Shown: positions 34,952-43,915, numbered from the stretch's first letter. The stretch: 64,000 nt of DNA from Terasakiella pusilla DSM 6293 (GCF_000688235.1 NZ_JHYO01000011.1:62001-126000), one strand, 5' to 3'. Notes: generated by a model not told the origin, from the sequence alone. Program-made: numbers and translations.

Positions 34952-35843
34952 GTGGCATCTTTTCAAGTTGTGCAATGAGATGAAGGAGCTTTAAGGCTTC
35001 TTCAAAAGTGCTAAGGTGAGGGGACGGAGTGGGAGACAGAATTGCTTTGGCTTGCTTTAGATAAGTATCTTGAATGGAGCCTTCGAAATTTTCTTTCGTA
35101 TCCCCGATTGTTAAAGTGTTTGCGAGGAGATCGGCATGTAAGGTCGTGTCATCGCAAATGATGTGAAGATACCTTTGGCTGAGGTGGTCTGTATAGTTGA
35201 GCCGAATAGTCAGAGCAGGGCAGTTTTTGGCACGAGCTAGGATAAGGACGGTATCTTCCACATCTAAGTCGAGATTGCTAAAGGTGCCGGACAGCATGCT
35301 GTGGGGCGTGATTTCTCCTAAAAGCCATTGGGTGTAATCCAGATCGTGACTCAAGTCGCGCAAGACCCCGCCGCCCCGGTGTGATGAGGCTGAAGCCGTT
35401 TTGCGATAGTCCATACCTGCGCGCCAGTTGGGCAAATAGCTGCCACAATAGATATCTGCACTGAGCACGGTTCTGTTTGCCACTTCTTCCTTCAGGCGTT
35501 GAAGAAGGGGAAAAAAGCGAAGGTTGTAGCCGACATAGACCATTTTCTGAGCTTGTACACTTAGTTGTGCAGGGTGGTGGAAAAGGGGTTTCTCTACTAA
35601 AATCCTTAAAGGTTTTGGATGAGAAAGCAGCTCTTTTAAAGTGTCTAGGTGCTGGGAGGTGTCGTTTGCGATAAGGCAAATGTTGGGATCAAACTGACTT
35701 AAAGCGTTGTGTACCTGTGAAAAAGATATGCCTCCCTCTTGCCTATGGCGTGACACATAGCGCACATCAGCTCCTAAGGATTGGAAGGTTTGATAGTGTT
35801 TTTGGCCGATGCTACCCATCCCGATGATTAAAACACGTTTCAT
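34944..35843 (-). CDS. Gfo/Idh/MocA family oxidoreductase
   Basis: 299 residues from ATG 35843 (a GTG at 35852 is an alternative). It has an N-terminal Rossmann fold with VLIIGMGSIGQKHYQTFQSL, the ILVEKPLFHHP motif carrying the conserved Lys of the family, and a C-terminal substrate domain (RKTASASSHRGGGVLRDLSH) with the DLDYTQWLLG segment. These enzymes oxidise or reduce sugars with NAD(P). Genes of this family recur in legionaminic and related sugar clusters, but none of the core Leg steps needs it. It may modify the sugar, making a Leg derivative. It overlaps legF by 8 bases. Confidence 0.8.
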   Translation of the reverse strand: MKRVLIIGMGSIGQKHYQTFQSLGADVRYVSRHRQEGGISFSQVHNALSQFDPNICLIANDTSQHLDTLKELLSHPKPLRILVEKPLFHHPAQLSVQAQKMVYVGYNLRFFPLLQRLKEEVANRTVLSADIYCGSYLPNWRAGMDYRKTASASSHRGGGVLRDLSHDLDYTQWLLGEITPHSMLSGTFSNLDLDVEDTVLILARAKNCPALTIRLNYTDHLSQRYLHIICDDTTLHADLLANTLTIGDTKENFEGSIQDTYLKQAKAILSPTPSPHLSTFEEALKLLHLIAQLEKMPHV

Positions 35844-35848
35844 TGTTG

Positions 35849-37027
35849 TCACGGACCCAGAATTTTAAAAATTTCGCTAATTACTTTTTCTTGCTGCTGT
35901 GTGTCTAGGTTGACGGATGAAGGCAAGCTTACACCTTGTTGGAAAATACGCTGACTTGCACCATCACCGACAAACTGAGCCCCGGTCATTGCAGGGCTAA
36001 GATGCATGGGCTGCCATAAAGGTCGCGCGAGAATACGGCGTTCACCAAGTGCGCTAATGAGTTGACGGGAGTTTATGTCATTTGCTTCATCATTCACACG
36101 GATGGAATATAACCAGTGTGCTGAGGTGACATGATCCGCTGTGTCGAGTGTGAGGATATCGCTTCTGTTTTGAAAAGCCTGTTGATAGGTGTCGTAGATC
36201 TCTTTTTTGCGGACAAGAAAGTGCGGGCATCTTTCGAGTTGGGCACAACCTATTGCGGCCTGAATATTCGTTAAGCGGTAGTTGTAGCCGACTTCGTCGT
36301 GAATATACTCGCTGCTTGATGATTTTGCTTGGGTTGAGAGATGTCGAATTCTGTGAGCAAGTGCGGGATCATTAGTGACGACCATGCCGCCACTACCAGT
36401 TGTCATGAGCTTGTTGCCATTGAAGCTAAAGCAACCGCTTTGTCCAAAGGTGCCACAGTGGCGTTTCCCCACATATCCGCCAAGAGATTCGGTTGAATCT
36501 TCGACGACAGGCAGGTTATATTTTTCAGCAAGCTGACAGATTTCTAATATATCTGTTGGATGACCTAAAATGTGAACGGGCAGGATGGCAGCGATCTGTC
36601 GCCCGGACGTCTTGTTCGTCAGGATATTATTTTTAAAGGTACAGTGGTTTTCCAGAAAGTCTTGCAAATGGGGGACGGACATTTGCCAGTGTGCCTCTTC
36701 TGCATCAATGAAGACTGGCTGAGCGCCGATATAGCGGATGGCGTTTGCAGGCGCGATAAAGGTAAGGTCAGAGGTAATGACTTCTTGGTCTTTTTCGACC
36801 CCGGCAGCAAGCAAGGCCAAATGAATAGAGGACGTTCCATTAACGGTCGCAATTGCATGGTCAGCACCAACAAAGCGGGCGAATTCTTCTTCAAAGCGTG
36901 TGACGAAAGACCCGACGGAAGAAACCCATCCTGTATCCAGGCATTCTTTGACATAGTGCCATTCCTGACCAGAAATTTCTGGTTCGCACAACGCAATAAG
37001 GTCGTTTGTTGATGACTTAGATGACAT
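35849..37027 (-). CDS. legC: LegC-type sugar aminotransferase
   Basis: 392 residues from ATG 37027; a start five codons earlier would overlap legB by 26 rather than 11 bases. A DegT/DnrJ/EryC1 aminotransferase: VNGTSSIHLALLAAGV, LPVVEDSTESLGGYVGKRHC, the PLP Lys in CFSFNGNKLMTTGSGGMVVT, and YNYRLTNIQAAIGCAQLE. It converts the 4-keto intermediate made by LegB to the 4-amino sugar using glutamate. It is the best match to the LegC subgroup, distinct from the PseC-like gene at 58104. Confidence 0.88.
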   Translation of the reverse strand: MSSKSSTNDLIALCEPEISGQEWHYVKECLDTGWVSSVGSFVTRFEEEFARFVGADHAIATVNGTSSIHLALLAAGVEKDQEVITSDLTFIAPANAIRYIGAQPVFIDAEEAHWQMSVPHLQDFLENHCTFKNNILTNKTSGRQIAAILPVHILGHPTDILEICQLAEKYNLPVVEDSTESLGGYVGKRHCGTFGQSGCFSFNGNKLMTTGSGGMVVTNDPALAHRIRHLSTQAKSSSSEYIHDEVGYNYRLTNIQAAIGCAQLERCPHFLVRKKEIYDTYQQAFQNRSDILTLDTADHVTSAHWLYSIRVNDEANDINSRQLISALGERRILARPLWQPMHLSPAMTGAQFVGDGASQRIFQQGVSLPSSVNLDTQQQEKVISEIFKILGP

Positions 37028-38000
37028 ATTTGCCCGTTTCATACTTGTGCAGGTTCTCTGAAAACCATTCGATGGTTTTTGTCAGTCCATCTTCAAGAGA
37101 TGTTTCAGGGTGCCAGTTTAAAAGTTCAGTTGCTTTTGTGTGATCTGCCAGCAAGCGTTCGACTTCGCTCTTTTCAGGGCGTTTTCTTGCATCTTCTTGA
37201 ATGATGTTACAATCATTGTCACAGAGGCGGGCAATCAGCGCGGCAAGGTCGGAAATAGAAATTTCTCTGCCGGAACCAAAGTTGATGGTTTCCCCAATCA
37301 CTTTGTCATTCTGAGCAGCGGCAATAAAGCCGGATGTCGTGTTTTTAACGTAATTCATGTCCCGTGTCGGGGTGAGGCTGCCAAGATTTATGGTTTGCTT
37401 TTTCAGGCATTGGGTAATGATTGTAGGAATAACGGCGCGGGTAGATTGCCGTGGTCCAAAAGTGTTGAAAGGTCTGATTGTTGTGACGGGTACGTTAAAG
37501 GAGCGATAATAGGCATCGGCCATCATATCGGCACCAATTTTACTGGCGCTGTACGGTGATTGCCCCTGTAACGGATGTGCTTCGTTGATAGGGACATATT
37601 GCGCTGAGCCATAGACTTCGGAGGTTGAGGTGTGAAGCAAACGGCGGTTTTCGTATCTTCTGACGGCCTTTAGGACATTTGTTGTCCCTATAATGTTGGT
37701 TTGAATGTAGCTGTCTGGCGCCACATAGGAATAAGGAATAGCGATTAGGGCTGCGAGGTGGAAAACGGTATCCATCCCTTGAATTAATGTATCGACAAAG
37801 CCTGCGTCCGTTATGTCTCCGGCAACAAGATGCAGCTGCTCTTTATGAATGGAGTGGTCTAGCCAGCCATTTGAGTTCTGGGAATTATAGTGAACGAGAG
37901 CTGTGACATCCGCACCAAGTCGAACCAGATCTTCGCACAGGTGGCTTCCGATAAAGCCACCGGCACCGGTGACGAGTACTTTTCGATTTTCCCAATTCAT
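37017..38000 (-). CDS. legB: LegB-type nucleotide-sugar 4,6-dehydratase
   Basis: 327 residues of the extended SDR family: VTGAGGFIGSHLCEDLVRLG, LHTSTSEVYGSA and the YxxxK pair in PYSASKIGADMMADAYYRSF, with RPFNTFGPRQSTRAVIPTII. It removes water from a nucleotide-linked GlcNAc to give the 4-keto-6-deoxy sugar, the first committed legionaminic acid step. The guanylyltransferase-like PtmE in the same operon suggests a GDP-linked substrate, as in Campylobacter. It overlaps legG by 4 bases and legC by 11. Confidence 0.9.
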   Translation of the reverse strand: MNWENRKVLVTGAGGFIGSHLCEDLVRLGADVTALVHYNSQNSNGWLDHSIHKEQLHLVAGDITDAGFVDTLIQGMDTVFHLAALIAIPYSYVAPDSYIQTNIIGTTNVLKAVRRYENRRLLHTSTSEVYGSAQYVPINEAHPLQGQSPYSASKIGADMMADAYYRSFNVPVTTIRPFNTFGPRQSTRAVIPTIITQCLKKQTINLGSLTPTRDMNYVKNTTSGFIAAAQNDKVIGETINFGSGREISISDLAALIARLCDNDCNIIQEDARKRPEKSEVERLLADHTKATELLNWHPETSLEDGLTKTIEWFSENLHKYETGKYVI

Positions 38001-39205
38001 AGTGAACCCTCTGAATATCTATCCTGAAACGGAATGTCATAAAATGATTTGGTTAAGCAATCCTTTGAAAGCGGTGTTTTTTCAAGGATTTCGGCAATTT
38101 TAGGGGCGCTTGTACCATCGCCAAGTGGGGGAGGGGTGTCAAAGGCAGTTCGTAGAAAGTCAGAGGAAAGGGCTTTGGAAATTGCGTTTGATATCTCGTC
38201 TGACCTGCCTTGGCAGTCGATTTGGCTTCTTCCTTTCAGGCGCCCGCGCTGCCTGTCGCCAATATTGACGGTTGGTACTTTCATGAAGGGGGCTTCGATG
38301 ATCCCGCTGGAGGAGTTGCCGATGACGATATCGGCATGTGCCAAGAGACTGAGGTAACGAGTTTGACCGAGGCTTTCTACCATTAAAAAACGTTGTGTAG
38401 TTAGCTGGCTCTGGAGGTTTTCAAAAGCCACTCGCACAATATCCGCGCCAGTATCTGCATTGACACCGGTTACGATAATGGTTGCCTCTGGGTAGGCGCA
38501 TAGTGCGTCGCACAGGGCGTTGATCTCGGTGCGTGTTGATTGTTCTGAGGTGCTGACGGGATGATAAGTGACGACAAAAACGGGTCCCTGCAATGATAGA
38601 GCCAAGCTGTTTTCAAGCTTTTGTTTATCCCAAAGTTTCAATCTTTTAATAGAGTCGAGGCCTAATGCACCGACATTAAAGACCCGTTGTGGCGCTTCCC
38701 CTAACTGAATAATCCGCTGACGATATTCTTCTGACGCACAAAAATGCCAATAAGCGGTTTTGGTAATGCTATGGCGCAGGGCTTCATCAATAACGCCTTC
38801 GCTGCGTTCTCCACCGTGGAGATGGGCAATGGGGATTTGTAGATAAAGGGCAGCATAAGCCGCGCTGGCGATCTCGTAGCGGTCACCAAGAAGGACGACT
38901 ATATCCGGCTTTAGCTGATGTAAAGCTTTGGCAATTTCGCTAAGAGCAGAGGCAGCAGCCTGTGCGGTGCTTAGAGGTGAGGTGACCTCTAGTGTGATGG
39001 GGACTTCAGCCTGAATTTCAAAACCGTCTTGGCGAATTTCTTCAACCGTATAGCCGTGTTTTTTACTGAGATGTGTCCCTGTCACAAGTAATTGTGTTGA
39101 AATCGTCGTTTTGTGCTGAAGTGCTGTCAAAAGGTTGCGCAGCAGTCCATAGTCAGCGCGTGTACTGGTGATAACGCATATCTTTCTCGGGATCGTGGAG
39201 ATCAT
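37997..39205 (-). CDS. legG: LegG: hydrolysing nucleotide-sugar 2-epimerase
   Basis: 402 residues of the NeuC/WecB GT-B-like fold: RADYGLLRNLLTALQ, LLGDRYEIASAAYAA, HLHGGERSEGVIDEALRHSI, ADIVIGNSSSGIIEAPFMKV, PTVNIGDRQRGRLKG. It releases the nucleotide and inverts C-2 to give 2,4-diacetamido-2,4,6-trideoxymannose. Overlaps of 4 bases with both legI and legB show tight coupling. Related NeuC enzymes act on UDP-GlcNAc, but the surrounding LegB, LegC and LegI fix the pathway. Confidence 0.88.
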   Translation of the reverse strand: MISTIPRKICVITSTRADYGLLRNLLTALQHKTTISTQLLVTGTHLSKKHGYTVEEIRQDGFEIQAEVPITLEVTSPLSTAQAAASALSEIAKALHQLKPDIVVLLGDRYEIASAAYAALYLQIPIAHLHGGERSEGVIDEALRHSITKTAYWHFCASEEYRQRIIQLGEAPQRVFNVGALGLDSIKRLKLWDKQKLENSLALSLQGPVFVVTYHPVSTSEQSTRTEINALCDALCAYPEATIIVTGVNADTGADIVRVAFENLQSQLTTQRFLMVESLGQTRYLSLLAHADIVIGNSSSGIIEAPFMKVPTVNIGDRQRGRLKGRSQIDCQGRSDEISNAISKALSSDFLRTAFDTPPPLGDGTSAPKIAEILEKTPLSKDCLTKSFYDIPFQDRYSEGSL

Positions 39206-40290
39206 AAAAGTACCTCTTGCAGAGGTTGGCCGGGGGTGTAGTCATGCTGCGAGACGGACCCGACAATATCCCAATAGTAGATGGCTGGTGTGCCATTTCC
39301 GGGACGAAGGATTTGGATGTTCTCCTGAGAGATGATTTCTCCCTTCTTGATTATTTGCGCGGCGATCAGGGATTTTCGTGCAACGGTTCTATTTTCATAC
39401 TCGATCCCCATGGGTTCTTTTTTATCACTCCCGAGGGCAAGCTCGATGTTTCGGATGCGCTTAACCATTTCAGCAAATTCATCTGGTTCGGTGGAAGCGA
39501 TGTGGTCCGGGCCCGACATGGTCTTGGAAAGTGTGATATGTTTTTCAATTGCACAGGCACCCAGAGCGCAGGCTGCAAGGGCGGCATCAATTCCATTGGT
39601 GTGATCGGAAAAGCCTACTTTAACTCCGAAATCTCTTGCGAAGGCTGACATGGTTCTCAAATTCACGCTGGATAGCGGGGCAGGGTAAGACGTCGTGCAT
39701 TGCATGAGTATAACGTTATCCTGAACGGACTGGCGTGTTTCTTTTTCCTGCCATGCGCGTTTGAATTCTTTGATGGAAGGAGGTACGGCTGTTTTCTTTT
39801 GAGCAAACGCAATGATACTGAGGGCGTTTTCAATCTCTGCGGAGGTGGCCATGCCAGAAGAGAGAATTAGTGGTATATTTTTTTGTGCAGCATGCAGGAT
39901 TAGGGGGGCGTCAATTAAATCCCCTGAGGAAATTTTCAGGTAGGGGGGAGAGCTGATGGTGAGTAGTTCGTCCAGACTTTTTTGGTCAAATGCCGTAGAC
40001 ATAAAATCGATGCCTTGCCTTTTGCAATATGCATCAAGTTTTGCAAAGTCTTCAAGTTGCAGTTCCAGGGATTTCAGCATGTCAAACTGGCTTGTTGTCA
40101 CGCCGATGTTCTTCTGCTGATATGGGGCCATGCTTGTGGTTTTTGTAACCAGTCGTTCAGCATTGAATGTCTGAAACTTAATGGCATTGGCGCCAGCCTG
40201 GCAGGCGGCGTCGACCAATTCAAACGCGGTTGCGAGCGAACCGTTGTGATTAACCCCGGCTTCTGCGATTATGTAAACTGAATGTGTCAT
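39202..40290 (-). CDS. legI: LegI: legionaminic acid synthase (NeuB family)
   Basis: 362 residues: an N-terminal TIM barrel of the NeuB family (IIAEAGVNHNGSLATAFELV, ANAIKFQTFNAERLV, LKISSGDLIDAPLI, HITLSKTMSGPDHIASTEPD) and a C-terminal SAF/antifreeze-like domain (ARKSLIAAQIIKKGEIISQE). It condenses the trideoxymannose product of LegG with phosphoenolpyruvate to give N,N'-diacetyllegionaminic acid. Pse synthase is the other close relative, but the LegB/C/G neighbours favour Leg. Second gene of the operon, 12 bases behind ptmE. Confidence 0.88.
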   Translation of the reverse strand: MTHSVYIIAEAGVNHNGSLATAFELVDAACQAGANAIKFQTFNAERLVTKTTSMAPYQQKNIGVTTSQFDMLKSLELQLEDFAKLDAYCKRQGIDFMSTAFDQKSLDELLTISSPPYLKISSGDLIDAPLILHAAQKNIPLILSSGMATSAEIENALSIIAFAQKKTAVPPSIKEFKRAWQEKETRQSVQDNVILMQCTTSYPAPLSSVNLRTMSAFARDFGVKVGFSDHTNGIDAALAACALGACAIEKHITLSKTMSGPDHIASTEPDEFAEMVKRIRNIELALGSDKKEPMGIEYENRTVARKSLIAAQIIKKGEIISQENIQILRPGNGTPAIYYWDIVGSVSQHDYTPGQPLQEVLL

Positions 40291-40302
40291 AGAAACGCGG
40301 TA

Positions 40303-41403
40303 TCAGTTGGATGTTGCTGGGGTGAATACCCCTTGTGCGATATCTTGAGAAGCGCGCAGATAGTCGTCGGGTTTGCCAATGTCTAGCCAATATTCATGAA
40401 TGGGGAAGTTGACGACCGTTTTTCCTTGATCTAGTAAGGTGGTGACGAGATCTGGCATATCAAACTTATCGCTGCCTTCAGGAATGAATTCACGGGCATC
40501 GGGTTCAACGAGATAAATGCCAGCGTTTACGAAAAAGGAAATTTGAGGTTTTTCTTTGATACTGGTAATTAGGCTATCTTTTGACTCAATTACCCCATAA
40601 GGCACGTCAATGGTGTAGCGTCGAACCGCGACACTCAGCGACGCATTATGCTGCTTATGGAAGTGCAAAAAGGCAGAGAAATCCATATTGGTCAAAATGT
40701 CCCCATTGATGATGAGTAAGGTATCTTCCATTTCGGGGATGAGGCCGATTGACCCTGCCGTTCCCAAGGGCTCGTCTTCTTGCACGTATTGAATGTTGAC
40801 CCCGTGATTATGTCCATCGCCAAAATGGTCTGAAATTTGGTTGGCCAGATAATGTGTTGTGATCACCACGTCATTGATAAACGATGTTTTCAGTTGAGCG
40901 ATGATTTGTTCCAAGAGGGGTTTTTCTCCGACGGGGAGCATGGGTTTTGGGGTTGAATCGGTTAGAGGGCGCAGACGAGTGCCTAAGCCGCCAGCCATAA
41001 CAACGGCGCGCACTGGGAGTTTGTAATCCTCGACCAGATCCTGAAAGATGGCGATGTCGACAACTTGATTTTCCTCGTTTACGAGAGGGACTGAAGCGAT
41101 TTTGTATTTATGCATCAGCGCTGCAAGTTCGGCCTTGCTGCTGCCTTCTGTGGCTTGAATGGGTTTGGTGTAGTCCGGGTGGGACTTGTTTTTGAGAAGG
41201 GTGCTTACTGACTCATGGTCATCCACATTGTTCAGGATTGAGCGTCGAATGTCGCCATCGGTGATGGTGCCGACGAGTTGTTTTCTTTGGTTGGTGACAA
41301 GCGCGATTTTCGCTGCGTTTGCTTCGATTTTATGAATGGCTTCAGAGATGGGAGCATCTTCAAAAATGAAGCAGTTTTCAAGGTTTTCTTTATAGTAAAC
41401 CAT
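40303..41403 (-). CDS. ptmE: PtmE-like CBS-domain sugar nucleotidyltransferase
   Basis: 366 residues from ATG 41403 (MVYYKEN), chosen over an ATG 17 codons earlier because the conserved part begins there. Two CBS motifs (about 8-115) are fused to a nucleotidyltransferase (VMAGGLGTRLRPLTDSTPKP, INGDILTNMDFSAFLHFH, EYWLDIGKPDDYLRA). In Campylobacter PtmE makes GDP-GlcNAc for legionaminic acid. The CBS pair probably senses a nucleotide. First gene of the island operon, divergent from flagellin; the 230-base gap holds both promoters, but I find no clear consensus for this one. Confidence 0.82.
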   Translation of the reverse strand: MVYYKENLENCFIFEDAPISEAIHKIEANAAKIALVTNQRKQLVGTITDGDIRRSILNNVDDHESVSTLLKNKSHPDYTKPIQATEGSSKAELAALMHKYKIASVPLVNEENQVVDIAIFQDLVEDYKLPVRAVVMAGGLGTRLRPLTDSTPKPMLPVGEKPLLEQIIAQLKTSFINDVVITTHYLANQISDHFGDGHNHGVNIQYVQEDEPLGTAGSIGLIPEMEDTLLIINGDILTNMDFSAFLHFHKQHNASLSVAVRRYTIDVPYGVIESKDSLITSIKEKPQISFFVNAGIYLVEPDAREFIPEGSDKFDMPDLVTTLLDQGKTVVNFPIHEYWLDIGKPDDYLRASQDIAQGVFTPATSN

Positions 41404-41567
41404 AGTAGAGCGACCTTCTGTCGTTACATTTTGGTGGTAGATATCTGTCCACATATCAAAGAACTATATCAAGCTCATTTGCCATTGTCACACTTTATAC
41501 GTTTTCACACACCTTATGATGTGCTTTTTTCTTTTGAAGGAGTGCTAGTTATGGTATGACTTACGTA

Positions 41568-41586
41568 TGTGCGTAGTAAGCGCACA
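41568..41586 (+). promoter_or_regulatory. Inverted repeat in the flagellin leader
   Basis: TGTGCG-N7-CGCACA, 48 bases before the flagellin ATG, can fold in the leader RNA. FlbT in Caulobacter binds a flagellin mRNA leader, so this is a candidate target here, by inference. A weak -24/-12-like stretch (TGGTATGACTTACGTA, 41552-41567) lies just before it, with GT instead of GC. Confidence 0.35.
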
Positions 41587-41633
41587 ATGTAGCCATGGTG
41601 GCTGCATTTTTCTCAGAAAGAGGAGACTACATT

Positions 41634-42542
41634 ATGGCTGATATTGCTTTATCAAGTGCCGTTCGTTCAAACCTTATGGCTCTTCAGTCCACATCCGGTT
41701 TTATTGATCGTACCCAAGGTCGTCTGTCTACAGGTCTGGCTGTTGCTAGCCCGGTTGACGATGCGGTGAAATACTTTCAGGGTAAATCCCTGTCAGATCG
41801 CGCAAGTGACCTTATGGAACGTAAATCGGCCATCGATCAAGGCGTTAACGCGCTGAATGCTGCGCTTAAAGCTACTGATGCGATGGAAGATCTTGTCAAG
41901 CAAATCAAGGGTGTGGTTGACTCTGCGCGTTCAGCAGACAAGACACAACGTAAAGCTTACAACACGCAAATCTCTGAGTTGGCGGATCAGATCACTAAAT
42001 TGGTAAATGACGCATCTTACCAAGGTCTAAACCTGCTTAACTCTACTGCGTCCAAGCTTTCCGTTCGTTTCTCTGAAAAGTCAGACTCTAAGCTCGACGT
42101 CAATGGGGTTAACTTTAACATTTCTAAATTGTTTAAGAACTCCACTGGTTCCGCTGATCTTGGTGTGACTGCAGGTACTAACCTGATCACAGAAGGTGCT
42201 TTTGCAACTGGTCTTACTGGTTACGCTAACTCTCTTGCCTCCAACCTTGCGTCCTTCAACAAGCATGCAGATGCATTTGTTGCTTCTTTGGATAAGACAA
42301 TTTCTAAAATTCGTGCGGAAGCAGCTACTATGGCTGGTAACGTTGCGATTTTGGAAGTGCGTTCAAACTTCACAGAAGAGTATGTTGGTGTTCTTGAAGG
42401 TGGTGCCGGTCAGTTGACATTGGCTGACTTGAACGAAGAAGGTGCAAACCTTCTGGCTCTGCAGACTCGTCAACAGATGGGTATTCAGGCTCTGTCCTTT
42501 GCTGGTCAGTCTGAACAAGCTGTCTTGGGTCTGTTTAGATAA
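41634..42542 (+). CDS. fliC: Flagellin
   Basis: 302 residues from ATG 41634 (AGAGGAG upstream); an earlier in-frame ATG lacks a site. The conserved D0/D1 ends are clear: SAVRSNLMALQSTSGFIDRT, RLSTGLAVASPVDDAVKYFQ at the N-terminus and EEGANLLALQTRQQMGIQAL, SFAGQSEQAVLGLFR at the C-terminus. The central part (about 140-230) is short and Ser/Thr/Asn-rich, so exposed acceptor sites for O-glycosylation are plausible. It is the only flagellin in the window. It lies between the legionaminic acid operon and flbT-flaF-flmG-maf, which is strong context for glycosylation. Confidence 0.95.
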   Translation: MADIALSSAVRSNLMALQSTSGFIDRTQGRLSTGLAVASPVDDAVKYFQGKSLSDRASDLMERKSAIDQGVNALNAALKATDAMEDLVKQIKGVVDSARSADKTQRKAYNTQISELADQITKLVNDASYQGLNLLNSTASKLSVRFSEKSDSKLDVNGVNFNISKLFKNSTGSADLGVTAGTNLITEGAFATGLTGYANSLASNLASFNKHADAFVASLDKTISKIRAEAATMAGNVAILEVRSNFTEEYVGVLEGGAGQLTLADLNEEGANLLALQTRQQMGIQALSFAGQSEQAVLGLFR

Positions 42543-42557
42543 TCACCATAAAAAATT

Positions 42558-42591
42558 AGCGGCTGGGGCTTTGGCTTCAGCCGCTTTTTTT
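42558..42591 (+). terminator. Terminator after flagellin
   Basis: An 8-pair GC-rich stem (AGCGGCTG with CAGCCGCT), 12-base loop and T7 tract, 16 bases past the flagellin stop. Confidence 0.93.
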
Positions 42592-42803
42592 AGGTCTGTT
42601 ATAGTTATTTATACAGAAGTAAGAATTTAAGGTGTGTCATTATCTTTTTTGTGTCTGCGTTGTTCTCTGAAAAATAAGCATGTTAGGTTATTATGCGATG
42701 TTATTTTATTGGTCAGGGCTGTAATAAAAAAATATGATGGTCTGACCCACTTCGAGGTGGGCCCTTTGTTCCAGCCGATATTTTATCTTCTCAGGAGTAG
42801 AGA

Positions 42804-43208
42804 ATGCCACTTAAGCTAAATTTAAAGAAAGGGCAAAAGATCATTATTAACGGAGCTGTTCTGGAGAACACCGTGGACCGTTCTGTTTCCTTGATGCTTT
42901 TGAACGATGCCGCGATTTTACGCGATAATGATATTTTGACAGCGGAAGAAGCTTCAACACCTGCATCTCGCGTTTATTACAGCATTCAATGTGCGTACCT
43001 TTTTGAAAATGAGCGGGTCAAACATTTGGCGGATTGTCGAGTGTTCTTGGAAGATTTTTTACAAGCAATCCCGTCCAGTCAACCCATTGGGGATGAAATT
43101 GAAAAAGCCGTAGAAAGGGAAGAATATTACGTCGCATTGCGGGCTGCACGAAAATTGATTGATGCTGAGACAGGCATTATTAAGGATAATTTTGGCGAAA
43201 CTGTTTGA
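42804..43208 (+). CDS. flbT: Flagellin mRNA regulator FlbT
   Basis: 134 residues with the FlbT N-terminus MPLKLNLKKGQKIIINGAVL and NTVDRSVSLMLLNDAAILRDNDI. In Caulobacter FlbT binds the flagellin mRNA leader and limits translation until hook assembly is complete; in other alphaproteobacteria it can activate. It lies 213 bases past the flagellin terminator. A small hairpin (CCCAC/GTGGG, 42746-42761) and AGGAG lie just before its ATG. A 217-base gap separates it from flaF. Confidence 0.9.
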   Translation: MPLKLNLKKGQKIIINGAVLENTVDRSVSLMLLNDAAILRDNDILTAEEASTPASRVYYSIQCAYLFENERVKHLADCRVFLEDFLQAIPSSQPIGDEIEKAVEREEYYVALRAARKLIDAETGIIKDNFGETV

Positions 43209-43425
43209 TATGTTCATTTAGGGCAACATGTCTTTTAGGGGACCCGGCTTTATTTTTATGTTGTGAGACAATCGTTTAATTATTCGGTAAGGATCATGAC
43301 ATAAGGTAATCTTTTAGATATGATTTATTGCTTAAAATATTGTCTGAGCTTGTTTGTTATTTTCTAGAAAATTTAGACAATTTTAAGACGTGAATATTCC
43401 AGAGAGTTCGCTAAGGAGGCAGGTG

Positions 43426-43893
43426 ATGCAAAGCAATACAGGTGTTCAGGGGTATCAGAATACTCCGATGCCAGGGAATCCGCGGGCCAGTGAGGCTTGG
43501 GCATTAATGCAGGCCGCGCGCAAGCTAAATGATGCAAGAATGGCAAATGATGATGAAGGTCTGACTGAGGCTCTTCGCGTCAATTGGCGTTTGTGGACGA
43601 TTTTTCAGGCTGATTTGTTAAGTGCGGACTCCGAGTTGCCTTTGGAAATCCGGCAGAATATGCTGTCTTTATGTAACTTCGTGGATCAGCGTACGACAAA
43701 ATATTTTGCAAATCCCGATATTTCGTTGGTAGATGTATTGATTAACATTAACCGGGAAATCGCTGGCGGGCTTTACCAAGATAACGGACAGGCAAATGCA
43801 GTGACGCCCAGTGCTGCGCCCTCAGAGGCTAGCGCCGAGACACCGTCTGAAACTATTATGCAAACAATTGATCTCAAAGATTTAGAAGCCTAA
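43426..43893 (+). CDS. flaF: Flagellin assembly factor FlaF
   Basis: 155 residues from ATG 43426, where AAGGAGG sits at 43413-43419. FlaF core: RASEAWALMQAARKLNDARM, EGLTEALRVNWRLWTIFQAD, LPLEIRQNMLSLCNFVDQRT. The C-terminal 35 residues are a Ser/Ala/Glu-rich extension beyond the usual length of about 115-120. FlaF is needed for flagellin secretion and acts against FlbT; it binds flagellin in Caulobacter. Next gene begins 22 bases on. Confidence 0.9.
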   Translation: MQSNTGVQGYQNTPMPGNPRASEAWALMQAARKLNDARMANDDEGLTEALRVNWRLWTIFQADLLSADSELPLEIRQNMLSLCNFVDQRTTKYFANPDISLVDVLININREIAGGLYQDNGQANAVTPSAAPSEASAETPSETIMQTIDLKDLEA

Positions 43894-43915
43894 CCAACGG
43901 TGTAGGGAAGTTATC

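Noticed and set aside
41552-41567. Sigma-54 or sigma-28 promoter for flagellin
   Set aside because: TGGTATGACTTACGTA has GT in place of the essential GC, and no TAAA-N15-GCCGATAA-like sigma-28 motif is present, so neither is claimed as a promoter.
41404-41633. Sigma-54 promoter for the leg operon (TGGCAAATGAGCTTGA on the minus strand)
   Set aside because: Spacing is one base too long and the -12 element reads TTGA instead of TTGC.
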